Shown here: piece after piece, positions 26,260 to 34,895 of the stretch | How the letters are laid out: each line of letters opens with the position of its first letter | Position numbering within the stretch: position 1 is the first letter of the stretch | Assembly (NCBI GenBank): GCA_902806405.1 | Contig: CADCWL010000019.1 | Coordinates: 1-44,225 of the forward strand | Direction: 5' to 3' | Length of the DNA: 44,225 bases | Origin: an uncultured Thermomicrobiales bacterium | Lineage (GTDB): Bacteria > Chloroflexota > Chloroflexia > Thermomicrobiales > UBA6265 | Position numbers and translations under genes: made by a program | The notes under the pieces: generated by a model | The model's database searches: none | What the model saw: the letters and a program-made list of their open reading frames with translations, nothing else | What the model was told of the DNA's origin: nothing

Positions 26260-26960
26260 TTACATAAGGCTGACTGCGGTCAAGGAGCGCTTCTTCGCGT
26301 CCTGACGGCGACCATGAGCGAACCTCTCCCGGAAGTACACCGCTCGGCCGGGCCGGATCCACGCGCCGGCGTGCTGAATCGACCGGGTGATGATCGTGGC
26401 GATCTGGCGGGGCCCTTCGCGCTACACGTGTCACTCGATCTCGTCGGGGCACGTTAGGATGTTAACCTTAGCCTCCTTGCATACGGGCGGCCTCAGACAT
26501 GCAACCTAGGCGCGAGGCGGGCGTCTGCGACGAGTGGCCAGACGGCCTCCGCGGGTACGTTGGACCGAGACCGAGAGAAAGCGATGCTCCTCGCACCGTG
26601 GCGGGCGGCCTAGCGCTGGATCGTCGTGAAGCGGTGGGGGAAGCCGCCGACAGTTCGGTATCACTCAGCGAGCGTGACGACGCTCTCGACCGACCTGGAC
26701 ACTCGGCGGGTGAAGACGACGCGGATGTGTCCGCTGTTCCAGGCGAACCCGCCCAGCCGGTCCGCGAGGTCGACGGCGCCCACGCTGGCGAAGCGAAAAA
26801 AGGTTGACGAAGAGCAGCACCTCGACCCGTGCCGTCATCGCTTGCACCATGGGGCTGCGACAAGTGGGCGGCGCCTGCAACTGAGACGCGGGTCAGGAGA
26901 GTGATGTTATCCGTTCCCGCCGGTACGAGGGCGGCCAAGCCATCGCCACGAAGGGCAACT
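26260..26960 (-). pseudogene. Minus-strand gene remnant with in-frame stops
   Basis: Between ftsH and the small gene at 27381 the minus strand shows high-GC3 blocks broken by frameshifts and stops: about 26960-26790 (ALRGDGLAALVPAGTDN, then RVEVLLFVNLF), about 26790-26600 (VGAVDLADRLGGFAWNSGHI, with a TGA and a TAG in frame) and about 26470-26260 (GPRQIATIITRSIQHAGAW, with an upstream TGA and TAG, ending at TAA). It is an old remnant of one or two genes of unknown family. 26960-27380 shows nothing I can support. Confidence 0.4.
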
Positions 26961-27380
26961 AGGTGCCGGTGGTCCGGCCCACGATACGGTTTCATCGAGG
27001 CGAAGGAAAACCAGAGATTGCTGCGGATTGCCTCGCGAACGAGCCGCGCGTCGACTCCCGACGCGGGGACCGCCCCTGGTCGTGGTCGCTACCGCGTCCT
27101 CCTTTACCCCCACGCTGAGTCTCCCCGGTTCCCCGTTCGGTTCTACTTGATCCGGCCAGTGTGGCGATCCTGGCGCGGCCGCTGACCTGGTGGTCGTCGT
27201 GTGCCAGCAGCCGTTGCTGCGGGCCTGATGCCGTGCGGGGCGGCGCCCCGGGACGTACACTAGCCCCTGGCTTCCAACGCGGCGGCCTGTCGCCAGACCG
27301 CGTTGGCGCCGTGGAGAATCGAGGCCGCCTTCCCGGCAGGTGTCGATGCCGGGTAGCGTCCGTGAGGGGTGTGCTCGTCG

Positions 27381-27644
27381 ATGGACAACGTGTTCGGGCA
27401 GAAGAACGCGGGCGAAACGGCGGACGCGATGGCAAAAAGAGTGCTCACCGACGCGCGCCGGGCCTTCGGCGACGAGGTTGAGGAACCGCTGCTGGAGCGG
27501 TACGCACACGAGGCTGTTGCGTCGCTTTGGCAAGAATCGATCAGGGTCAAGACATTCGTGCCGGTGCTGGCGCTGCGCGAGATCCGCGAGATGCTCGACG
27601 GGCGGGGACCGATCGAGGTGGCGGCGGGCGTCTCGGTCGCCTAG
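27381..27644 (+). CDS. Small three-helix-bundle-type protein (DUF3562-like)
   Basis: An 87-residue, all-helical protein: two helices (NAGETADAMAKRVLTDARRA and EEPLLERYAHEAVASLWQES) and a third after VKTFVPVLALREIREML. The VxTFVPVLxxRxxR pattern matches the three-helix-bundle dimerisation domain found alone or fused to phosphatases in many bacteria. The name is by pattern memory. ATG at 27381 has GAGGGG about 11 bases upstream; GTG at 27369 in frame is the alternative. It lies 37 nt before the proposed ppk1 start and is probably co-transcribed with it. Confidence 0.72.
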   Translation: MDNVFGQKNAGETADAMAKRVLTDARRAFGDEVEEPLLERYAHEAVASLWQESIRVKTFVPVLALREIREMLDGRGPIEVAAGVSVA

Positions 27645-27681
27645 CTGCTCTCCTTGTCCGGCCGCGCTTTGTCTGGGGCTG

Positions 27682-29964
27682 ATGGTACGAATGGCAACAC
27701 GCGAAAAGGGACGGCGCCGCACGCGTGGGGGGGACGCTGCCCGATCGCCGGAGCCGACGGAGCAGCCCGATAGTGTCACGGCCGGCCCGGCGGCCGGGAC
27801 GATGGCGCCAGGACCACCCGGGACCCAGTTCGGGCTACCGGCCTTGGAGCCGGCAATGTTCATTAACCGGGAGTTGAGCTGGCTGGAGTTCAACCGCCGA
27901 GTCCTTGAGGAGGCGGCGGACCCCGCGGCGCCGCTGCTCGAGCGCGCAAAGTTTTCCGCCATCTTCGCCAATAATCTCGACGAGTTCTTCATGATCCGCG
28001 TCGCCGGCGTTAAGCGCAAGCTGGCCGCGGGCGTCGGCGATGCCGGGCCGGACGGTCGGACGCCGGCGGCGCAGTTGGGGGCGATCCGCCGTGCCACTCA
28101 GGCGCTGCTCGACCAGCATGCGCGTCTCGTCGGCGACGTCATCCTGCCGGCACTGGCCGCGGAAGGGGTCGTGGTCACTCCCTACGCAGACCTCGAGCCG
28201 GAGGCGAAAGAGGCGCTCGGGCGCCGCTTCGAGGAGGAGATCTTCCCCGTCCTCACTCCGCAGGGGATCGATCGGGGGCGGCGCTTCCCCCACGTCTCGA
28301 ACCGCAGCCTGAACCTGATCGTCTCGCTCCGACTCGGGGCCGGGACCCGCTTCGCCCGACTCAAGATTCCAGCGACTTTGCCGCGGCTGGTGCCCGTTCC
28401 ACCGGCAGGGGGAGCCGGCGTGATGCCAGAGGTAGGCAGCCGTTCCCTCCGCTTCGCCTGGCTGGAGCACGTCATCGCGGCGCATCTGCCGAGGCTCTTT
28501 CCCGGCGCGGAGGTGGTCGCCGCCTGCCCCTTCCACGTCACCCGCGATTCGGATATCGAGCTCGATGCGGACGACGACGGGGACGACGGGGACGACGAGA
28601 TCGACCTGATGATGACGATGCGGGAGTCGATCTCGCAGCGCGCTTTCGGGCCGGTCGTGCGGCTGATGGTCGACCGCTCGATGCCGGAGGATGTCCGCTC
28701 GTGGCTTGTCGAGCACTTGCACGCCGCTGAGCGGGACCTGTACGTGGTCGATGGGCCGCTGGCAATCGACGATCTGTTCGAGCTCGGCGGTCTCGATCGC
28801 CCGGACCTGAAGGATCCGCCCTTCACCCCCGCCCCGGTGCCGGGGGTGACGGCGGTTCCCGGTGCGACCGAAGGCGACATCTTCGCCCTCCTCCGGGAGC
28901 GTGATCTGCTCGTCCATCACCCTTACCAGACCTTCGGCGCCGTCGCAGACTTCGTCCGCGCCGCCTCGTCCGACCCCGACGTGGTGGCGATCAAGCAGAC
29001 GCTCTACCGGATCGGCAAGGACTCGCCTTTGGTCCCCGCCTTGGTCGACGCCCGCGACGACGACACCCAGGTCGCGGTCCTGGTGGAGCTCAAGGCGCGC
29101 TTCGACGAAGAGAACAACATGACCTGGGCTGAGGAATTGGAGCGCCACGGCGTCCACGTTGCTTACGGCCTGATGGGCCTCAAGACCCATTGCAAGGCGA
29201 CGCTGGTCGTCCGCCGGGAGCCCGGCCGTCTGCGCCGCTACGTCCACCTCGCGACCGGCAACTACAACGCCGGCACGGCCCGCGTCTACGAGGACCTGGG
29301 TCTCCTTTCGGCTCGCGACGACCTGGGGAGTGACGTCTCGGAGCTGTTCAACGCCCTGACCGGCTACGCCGAGCAAGACCGCTATCGCAAGCTATGGGTC
29401 GCTCCCGAACACCTTCGACTTCGCTTTGTGGACGCGATCATGCGGGAGGTAGAAGCCCACCGCCGGAGCGGGAACGGCTACCTCGCGTTCAAGGTCAACG
29501 CGCTCGTCGACCGGACCATCATCCGCGCGCTTTACGCCGCATCACAGGCGGGCGTCACGATCGACCTGATCGTTCGCGGCGCCTGCTGCCTGCGGCCGGG
29601 GGTGCCTGGCTGGAGCGAGACGATCCGCGTCATCAGCGTCGTCGGCCGGTTTTTGGAGCATAGCCGCGTCTACGCCTTCCGCAACGGCGGCGAGGACGAG
29701 ATCTACCTTGGCAGCGCCGACCTGATGGAGCGGAATCTGGATCGCCGCGTCGAGGTAGTCTTCCCGATCGAGGATCCGGCGCTTGCCGCTCGCATCCGGG
29801 ACGACATCCTTCCTGCGTACCTACGGGACACGGTGAATGCCCGCCAGTTGATGCCGGACGGGACGTACGCGCGAATCGAGCCGGCGCCCGGCGAAGAGCC
29901 GTTCGATGTCCAGGCATGGCTTCAGCGGGAATACCGGCCGCCGCGGGTGCGCTCTGTCGCCTGA
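27682..29964 (+). CDS. ppk1: Polyphosphate kinase 1
   Basis: PPK1 reversibly transfers the ATP gamma-phosphate to polyphosphate through a phospho-His intermediate. About 760 residues from ATG 27682. The N-domain begins at FINRELSWLEFNRRVLEEA and contains the FANNLDEFFMIRVAG motif. The head and C1 domains contain KQTLYRIG and ELKARFDEENN. The catalytic His is in LKTHCKATLVV (about 503), with the second conserved His in YVHLATGNYN (about 522). The C2 domain ends with YLGSADLMERNLDRRVE. An Asp-rich loop (DADDDGDDGDDEID) sits in the head domain. The first 55 residues are unconserved, so the true start may be 27691, 27802 or 27856. A strong hairpin terminator follows. Confidence 0.95.
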   Translation: MVRMATREKGRRRTRGGDAARSPEPTEQPDSVTAGPAAGTMAPGPPGTQFGLPALEPAMFINRELSWLEFNRRVLEEAADPAAPLLERAKFSAIFANNLDEFFMIRVAGVKRKLAAGVGDAGPDGRTPAAQLGAIRRATQALLDQHARLVGDVILPALAAEGVVVTPYADLEPEAKEALGRRFEEEIFPVLTPQGIDRGRRFPHVSNRSLNLIVSLRLGAGTRFARLKIPATLPRLVPVPPAGGAGVMPEVGSRSLRFAWLEHVIAAHLPRLFPGAEVVAACPFHVTRDSDIELDADDDGDDGDDEIDLMMTMRESISQRAFGPVVRLMVDRSMPEDVRSWLVEHLHAAERDLYVVDGPLAIDDLFELGGLDRPDLKDPPFTPAPVPGVTAVPGATEGDIFALLRERDLLVHHPYQTFGAVADFVRAASSDPDVVAIKQTLYRIGKDSPLVPALVDARDDDTQVAVLVELKARFDEENNMTWAEELERHGVHVAYGLMGLKTHCKATLVVRREPGRLRRYVHLATGNYNAGTARVYEDLGLLSARDDLGSDVSELFNALTGYAEQDRYRKLWVAPEHLRLRFVDAIMREVEAHRRSGNGYLAFKVNALVDRTIIRALYAASQAGVTIDLIVRGACCLRPGVPGWSETIRVISVVGRFLEHSRVYAFRNGGEDEIYLGSADLMERNLDRRVEVVFPIEDPALAARIRDDILPAYLRDTVNARQLMPDGTYARIEPAPGEEPFDVQAWLQREYRPPRVRSVA

Positions 29965-30177
29965 TCGGCGACCGAGAAGGAAGCAAAGCCCCGGCTCGTC
30001 GCTCCCGGGCGCGCTTCGAGCGCACCTGGCGATTCCACGTCGGCACCTACACCCATTCCTACCTCTTCACCTCGGTCGCCGCCGGAGCTGCCCCGCGGAG
30101 CTACGGTTGTCCGGCACGCGGATTGCCCTCATCGCTCGGACGCCCCGTTTCTTGCGAAGCGACCACAAAGGGTAAAC

Positions 30178-30215
30178 GCAGAGGCCCGCGTGGACGGCTC
30201 CACACGGGCCTCTGC
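30178..30215 (+). terminator. Terminator hairpin downstream of ppk1
   Basis: A 17-bp stem with one mismatch: 30178-30194 pairs with 30199-30215 around a four-base CGGC loop. The core is GCAGAGGCCCG with CGGGCCTCTGC. It is about 210 bases after ppk1. It may also stop minus-strand read-through. 29965-30177 contains no supported gene. Confidence 0.7.
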
Positions 30216-30460
30216 ATTCGATACCCAACTTGCGCCCTGCTCGGCCCGGTGCCCACGTTCCTCTCGGTCGATAAACGGCGTGGAGGAAGCTCTGCGGGCT
30301 TGGCAGGTGAGGCAATGTTAAGTGCGCCACCGCACACAGAACGCCTTGCAACCGTATCGACTCTGGAACATTCCTTGGCAGCGTTGCCCCCAGTAGGCGG
30401 CGGCGACAGTCGCGGTCGTCTCATCGCCCGCCGGCGGTGGATAACAGCAGATAAACGAGG

Positions 30461-30492
30461 AGGGGCGGCCCGCCTTTCGGCAAGCCGCCCCT
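30461..30492 (-). terminator. Terminator hairpin of the LPxTG gene
   Basis: AGGGGCGGC (30461-30469) and GCCGCCCCT (30484-30492) pair over 9 bp, with an inner GCC/GGC pairing in the loop. It lies 45 bases after the minus-strand stop at 30537. The minus strand continues with CCTCGTTTATC, a weak T-tract. Confidence 0.65.
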
Positions 30493-30536
30493 CTCGGGTC
30501 ACGTTGCAGCGCCGCGCGAGCGGCGCTGGCAACGAT

Positions 30537-30989
30537 CTAGCCCTTGCGGACCCGAGCGGCAACACCGGCCGCGCCCATCGCCGCGACGCCGAGGACGGCG
30601 AGCAGCATGCTAGCTGCGGAGGTGCCGGCATCGGAGCCGATGCCCGTGCGCGGCAGGTTGGTCGGTGCAGCCGGCTTCGGGGCCGCCGGCGCGGCCGGAA
30701 CGGCCGGCCGCGGCGTCGGGTTGACGGTGACGACCTCGCACTCCTCGTCCTCGTCGACGGCGACCGCATCGCCAGCGGTGGCGGTGTCGGTGCAGTCATC
30801 GTCGACGGCGGTGGCGTCGCCGGCGGTCGCCGAGTTGGTGCCGTCGTTGTTCGCCGTGGCGCTAACGTCACCTGCGGTGACGGTCGTGCCGGTTTCGGTC
30901 TCCACGATGTCGGTCTGGGCGCCGACGCCGGTGACCAGGCCGAAGGAGAGCAGCAGGGCTGCAACGATCGTCATGAACGAGGTCCGCAT
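30537..30989 (-). CDS. LPxTG-type surface protein, acidic TAGD repeats
   Basis: A 150-residue exported protein. The signal peptide is residues 1-24 (hydrophobic AALLLSFGLVTG, cleavage after VGA). The mature domain is Thr/Ala/Asp-rich with three TAGD units (about 38, 55 and 71) and acidic runs, and has two cysteines (C66, C84). A Pro/Ala-rich wall spacer (about 91-110) leads to LPRTG (112-116), a hydrophobic stretch and the positive tail ARVRKG. This is the classical sortase sorting signal, so covalent attachment to the cell wall is expected; that fits a single-membrane envelope. ATG at 30989 has AGGAG nine bases upstream. No sortase gene is nearby. Its role, perhaps a structural or adhesive coat, is unknown. 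Confidence 0.87.
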   Translation of the reverse strand: MRTSFMTIVAALLLSFGLVTGVGAQTDIVETETGTTVTAGDVSATANNDGTNSATAGDATAVDDDCTDTATAGDAVAVDEDEECEVVTVNPTPRPAVPAAPAAPKPAAPTNLPRTGIGSDAGTSAASMLLAVLGVAAMGAAGVAARVRKG

Positions 30990-31183
30990 GAGTGTGAACT
31001 CCTGTCGCTGTCGCATATTCCCTCTGGCACGCGTCATGGGCACCTTCTCAGGCGCGGAATCGGTGCGGCAGTGGCTTCCCCCCCTTGCCGTTTCGGCACC
31101 GAACGCCGGTCGTGGAATCGAGGGCGCCGATCTGGGCACCTCCCCCCCGGAGCGCCGTCCCGATCCTGATCGGCGGGACGTTG

Positions 31184-31217
31184 ACGCTAGACTAGCGTAC
31201 GTTCTGCAATCACACAA
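31184..31217 (-). promoter_or_regulatory. Promoter of the LPxTG gene with overlapping palindrome
   Basis: On the minus strand TTGTGT (31217-31212), a 17-base spacer and TAGTCT (31194-31189). A perfect 15-base palindrome, ACGCTAG-A-CTAGCGT, spans 31184-31198 over the -10 and could be an operator. The predicted leader is about 190 bases. Confidence 0.45.
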
Positions 31218-31382
31218 GCGGTCAACGGTGATTGGGACCTGAACGGACACCTCTCGACCCCGTTCAGTGATCTTATCGCGGCCGCAGTCGCCCATTCAGG
31301 GAAGCGGGCATCGTCGGCGCGCCACGGCGTTGTCTCTCTGGAACGGCTGCCCCGTTTCCCAAGTTGGGGTAATCTGGAGCCT

Positions 31383-33017
31383 TTACCCCTTTTCCCGTAC
31401 GCGCCCGTCCCGCAGCTCCAGGACCCGATTGGCGAGACGCTCGACGGCGTACCGGTCGTGGAGGACCACCAGCGCGGTGCCAGGGAAAGCGGCCAGCGCC
31501 TGCTCGAAGCCTTCCCGCGACGGGAGGTCGAGGTGGTTGAGCGGTTCGTCCAATAGCAGGAACGTCGCGCCGCGAAGGTCTAGCAGCGCCAGCGCCAGAC
31601 GAGCACGCTCGCCGTACGAGAGCTCCCGGCCAAGGCGAAAGACCGCTTCCCCGCCGAAGAGGTAGCGGTGGAGGAACGAGCGGGCGTCCGTCTCGGAGAC
31701 GGGAGCCACCGCCCGCGCCTGCTCCAGGACCGTCCGCGCCGGATCGACCGTCTCCAGTTCCTGGGCGTAGCGGCCGATGACAACGTCCGGGCCTACCTGG
31801 ACTCGCCCTGCAGAGGGAAGGAGATCCCCGCCCAGGACCTTGAGTAAGGTCGACTTGCCCCCCCCGTTCGGCCCGATCAGGGCGATGCGGTCCCCAAAGC
31901 GGACATGAAGGTCGACCCCCTCCAGCACCGCCTGCTCGCCGAAGCGGACGTACACATCGCTCGCGACCACGACGTCGCGGCTTCCATCGGTGCGCTCCCC
32001 GAAGTCGACCGCAAGGCCCCACCGCCGCGCGGGCTTGTCGACGCGCTCCTCGGAGACGATGAGGCGCTCCAGCTTGCGCTCCCGCACCTTGGAGGTGCGG
32101 GCCACCTTTTTAGCGCGCCCCCGGTAGAAGTCGTGCTGCGTCGCCCCCTCCGTTCGCCGTGCCCGGGCGGCGACCGACCGCATGTCCCGCTCGATCTCGG
32201 CGATCCGGCGTTGTTGCCGCTCGTAAGCGTCGGCGCGGACCGCCGCGTCGCTCCGTTTCGCCGCTGCGTAGTCGCTGTAGCCCCCTGGGTAGGCGCTCAG
32301 CCGATGGATCGTGTCGTCGAGCTCCAGGATACCGGTCACGGTCCGATCGAGGAAGGCGCGGTCGTGGGAGACAACCAGGACCCCGCCCCGGTATGCCGCC
32401 AGGAAAGCTTCCAACCAGGCGATCGCGTTGTCATCGAGGTGGTTCGTCGGCTCGTCAAGGAGGAGCAGGTCAGGCCGATCGGCGAGGATCGCGGCCAGCC
32501 CGGCGCGGGTCTTCTGCCCGCCGGAGAGGGTCCCGAGCCGGGCGGAGAGGGGGACGCCGGCGAGGCCCAGTGTCGCCAGGAGAATCGTCACCTCCTCGGT
32601 CGCCGCGAAACCGCCTCGCGCCTCAAGGTCGTCGATCGTCGCCTCATAGGCTGCGATAGCGACGGAGGCGTCGGTGGGATCTCCATCGGCGATTCGAGCA
32701 GCGGCGTCACCCACCCGCGCCTCAGCGTCCAGTAAGGCACCAAGTCGGTCGCTTACCTGCCCGACCAGGTCCGCCAGTGTGCCCTCCGGGAGATCGGCGA
32801 AGCCCTGGCGGAGGTAGCCGACGCGGACGCCCGGCGCGAGGGAGATCGCACCAGCGTCGGGAGTATTGGACCCGGCGATGAGGGAGAGGAGGGTCGACTT
32901 GCCGGCGCCGTTCGGGCCGACCAGGCCGAGGCGATGCCCCGCTTGAAGGGAGAAAGAAACGTGGTCGAGGACGAGGCGGTCGCCATGGCGTTTCGTGAGG
33001 TCGCTGACGGTGAGCAC
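31383..33017 (-). CDS. ABC-F family ribosomal ATPase
   Basis: A 544-residue protein with two nucleotide-binding domains and no membrane segments, as in ABC-F translation factors and antibiotic-resistance proteins that act at the ribosomal E site. NBD1 has GPNGAGKST (34-42), signature LSGGQ and LLLLDEPTNHLD. A charged interdomain linker of about 75 residues follows (RQQRRIAEIERDM through SEERVDKPARRW). NBD2 has GPNGGGKST, the less common signature LSYGE and LLLDEPLNHLD. No C-terminal extension is seen. GTG at 33017 with a GGGGG site is chosen; an upstream start at 33095 would add an unconserved tail. Housekeeping and resistance roles cannot be told apart from sequence alone. Confidence 0.94.
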   Translation of the reverse strand: MLTVSDLTKRHGDRLVLDHVSFSLQAGHRLGLVGPNGAGKSTLLSLIAGSNTPDAGAISLAPGVRVGYLRQGFADLPEGTLADLVGQVSDRLGALLDAEARVGDAAARIADGDPTDASVAIAAYEATIDDLEARGGFAATEEVTILLATLGLAGVPLSARLGTLSGGQKTRAGLAAILADRPDLLLLDEPTNHLDDNAIAWLEAFLAAYRGGVLVVSHDRAFLDRTVTGILELDDTIHRLSAYPGGYSDYAAAKRSDAAVRADAYERQQRRIAEIERDMRSVAARARRTEGATQHDFYRGRAKKVARTSKVRERKLERLIVSEERVDKPARRWGLAVDFGERTDGSRDVVVASDVYVRFGEQAVLEGVDLHVRFGDRIALIGPNGGGKSTLLKVLGGDLLPSAGRVQVGPDVVIGRYAQELETVDPARTVLEQARAVAPVSETDARSFLHRYLFGGEAVFRLGRELSYGERARLALALLDLRGATFLLLDEPLNHLDLPSREGFEQALAAFPGTALVVLHDRYAVERLANRVLELRDGRVREKG

Positions 33018-33271
33018 GCGTTCCCCCGTGGCTCGAGCGGATCGCTCCTTCGCGCAGAGGCATGGGGGAGCGATGCGGTCGGGGCGGACGGCCACGCCGG
33101 CGGGAAGCCGTTCACGGGCCGGTGGGAACGCTAGTCCGTCACAGGTCGGGGACCTCCGGGGATGACGAAGCAGAACGGGGAAATGGGAGAAAAAAGGAGA
33201 ATCGCGGCAGGGTCGGTCGCGTACTCAGCCGGCACGCTCCCGTCCTTCCCACTTCCCCCTTTCCTCAATGC

Positions 33272-33535
33272 CTACGGCATCAGCTCTTCGCCGTCGTCAC
33301 CATCGATGCCCTGGGCTTCAAGCGCACTCAAGGCGAAGTTGTCAATCTCCTGCTGGAGGGCGTCGCGGAGATTGATCAGGTCGACCAGGTCGAGCCCGGC
33401 GAGGACGGCGCTGTTCTCGGGGTCGCCGTCGTCGGAACCGTTGGGCACGACGCGGAACTCGACCTCGTACCCCTCCTCGCCGTCCATCTCGCCGCCCGCT
33501 GGCGCCTCGTCCATGTAGACGTTATACGTCTCCAA
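33272..33535 (-). CDS. Small acidic hypothetical protein, TTG start
   Basis: No family is recognised. The product is 87 residues and very acidic: a strand-rich N-terminal half (TYNVYMDEAP, YEVEFRVVPNG), a helix (LAGLDLVDLINLRDALQQEI) and an Asp/Glu-rich tail. The best start is TTG at 33535, six bases after a perfect GGAGGAG; the next ATG (33514) has no site. A TACCAT -10-like hexamer lies upstream on the minus strand near 33612-33617. It sits between the excisionase-like gene and the ABC-F gene. 33018-33271 holds no gene. Confidence 0.7.
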   Translation of the reverse strand: METYNVYMDEAPAGGEMDGEEGYEVEFRVVPNGSDDGDPENSAVLAGLDLVDLINLRDALQQEIDNFALSALEAQGIDGDDGEELMP

Positions 33536-33683
33536 CCCCGTCTCCTCCGGTGTGTTCGGCCGCGTGCTGGCGGTCGATCGACGCCTGGCGGCGCTGCTGA
33601 CGCCCACCCGAGCATGGTAGCAGAGCCGGCGTTGGTTGGGGATGGGCGCGGCGGGCGCGGCCACGGCGCGGCCACGCTCAGCG

Positions 33684-33947
33684 TCAGCCATCGGCCCCGG
33701 CGTCGGGGCCAGTGGGGTCGGAGATCGCTGCCGCAAGGAGCTGCCGGGAGACGGCGCCGGCGAGCGATCGGCGATCGAGGAAGCGGTCGAAGTCCGCGCG
33801 CTTGACCCGGTAGCCGATCCGGCTGTCGAACCGGATCGCCTTGAGCTCGCCGGCGCGGATCCAGCCGCGGACGGTCTTCTCGTGGGCGCCGATGCGCCCG
33901 GCGACGTCGGCAACGGTCAGGAGCTGCTCGCCCGCGTGGTCGGCCAC
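33684..33947 (-). CDS. Excisionase/MerR-like helix-turn-helix protein
   Basis: An 87-residue protein whose first 60 residues match the excisionase-type winged helix: LLTVADVAGRIGAHEKTVRGWIRAGEL, then the wing AIRFDSRIGYRVKRADFDRFL. Such proteins bind DNA at attachment or control sites. The C-terminal 25 residues are unstructured. GTG at 33947 follows GGGGGGAGG. It points away from the phage structural block and abuts its control region, so it may be a phage Xis or repressor-like regulator. No integrase is present in the window. Confidence 0.83.
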   Translation of the reverse strand: MADHAGEQLLTVADVAGRIGAHEKTVRGWIRAGELKAIRFDSRIGYRVKRADFDRFLDRRSLAGAVSRQLLAAAISDPTGPDAGADG

Positions 33948-33965
33948 GGCCCTCCCCCCTGTTCG

Positions 33966-33991
33966 ACTACCTTCGATGCGTCGGTAGTGTA
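33966..33991 (-). promoter_or_regulatory. Putative -10 and operator of the HTH gene
   Basis: On the minus strand TACACT (33991-33986) is a good -10 about 40 bases before the GTG start. It overlaps an inverted repeat ACTACC-11 bases-GGTAGT (33966-33971 and 33983-33988), a plausible autoregulatory operator. No clear -35 is seen. Confidence 0.4.
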
Positions 33992-34067
33992 CATGGCATC
34001 CGGACAGGGCGTCTTGCCATGCGTTGATGGTGGAATGGGGAAGGTGGCGTGGTCATCGTTGGGTATC

Positions 34068-34132
34068 ACGTTAGCCGACACGCCATTATGGTTCGCCAAG
34101 TCTCGATAACGTCACACCGATGGACGGTCCAT
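34068..34132. promoter_or_regulatory. Palindromes in the phage control region
   Basis: A perfect palindrome ATGGAC-G-GTCCAT lies at 34120-34132. A separate pair ACGTTA (34068-34073) and TAACGT (34107-34112) forms wider inverted arms. The whole 33948-34258 gap is AT-richer than its surroundings, holds no gene and separates the divergent HTH gene and structural block. Confidence 0.4.
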
Positions 34133-34188
34133 ACGTCCGCTCAGATGCTCTTTAGTCCTACTTCAATTTACCGATGATCGCGATTTCC

Positions 34189-34217
34189 TTGCTTTTTCCC
34201 CTTCCTTCCCCTAGTGT
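34189..34217 (+). promoter_or_regulatory. Promoter of the phage structural operon
   Basis: TTGCTT (34189-34194), a 17-base pyrimidine-rich spacer and TAGTGT (34212-34217). The expected start near 34224 is about 35 bases before the first phage gene. It is the only good promoter seen for the following 10-kb block of closely packed genes. Confidence 0.6.
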
Positions 34218-34258
34218 GGGGTTCTGACTTTCCGAACGGATGAGCGGGGCGTGCTGGC

Positions 34259-34882
34259 GTGACCACGCGGGCGCAGCTGAGGACCGCGGCGCGCGAGCGG
34301 CTGGAGGACACCGCCTCCCCGCCGTTGTGGAGCGATGCCGCCCTGAACGGCTTCCTCGCCGACGCGGTCGCGGCCTACGGCGCCCGCTTCCCCCGGACGG
34401 CGCAGGCGCTGGCCGCCGCCGTGGCCGCCGGGGCGTTGTCGGTGCTCCTGCCGGCGGCGGTGCCGGAGGAGGGGGTCGCCGGCGTGGTCGACCCGTCCGG
34501 GCGCGCGGTGGAGCGGTTCGACGGCCCCGGCTTCGCCCCGGGCACCGGGGTCGAGCAGGGGTGGCGGGTCTGGGCCGGCGCCGTCCGTTTCCGGCGGCCG
34601 GTCCGGGCGGGGGAGGCCGGCGCCTGGACGGTCGAGTACCGGGCCGGCCGGGAGGCGGTCGCCGACGACGTCTCCGCCCAGCCGATCGGGGCCGGCGATG
34701 AGCCGATCGTCGTCGCCCTGGCGTGCGCGGCGGCCGTCGAGCGGCGCGCCGTCGAGGACGCCAAGCGGGGGAGCAGGCCGGTCGGGCTGCCCGGCCTGGC
34801 GGCCGACTTCCGGTCCGAGGCGGAGCGGCTGATCGCCGCCCGCAGGCGTCGGCTCCGCTCCGGCGTCGTGGTTCCGGCCTGA
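34259..34882 (+). CDS. Phage head-tail adaptor-like protein
   Basis: A 207-residue protein. The N-terminus (TTRAQLRTAARERLEDTA) and SPPLWSDAALNGFLADAVAAYGARFP follow the pattern of phage adaptor/connector proteins (gp6/gp15-like), which sit under the portal: a short helix, a W(S/T)DAEL-type motif and a helix with Tyr/Phe. A strand-rich middle and a helical, Arg-rich C-terminus follow. GTG at 34259 is the first gene after the phage promoter; its ribosome site is weak. The assignment is by pattern only. Confidence 0.7.
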   Translation: MTTRAQLRTAARERLEDTASPPLWSDAALNGFLADAVAAYGARFPRTAQALAAAVAAGALSVLLPAAVPEEGVAGVVDPSGRAVERFDGPGFAPGTGVEQGWRVWAGAVRFRRPVRAGEAGAWTVEYRAGREAVADDVSAQPIGAGDEPIVVALACAAAVERRAVEDAKRGSRPVGLPGLAADFRSEAERLIAARRRRLRSGVVVPA

Positions 34883-34895
34883 TGGAGGGTCAGCC

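Noticed and set aside
33950..34010. tRNA gene as phage attachment site
   Set aside because: GTTCGACTAC resembles a T-loop, but no acceptor, D or anticodon arms can be folded.
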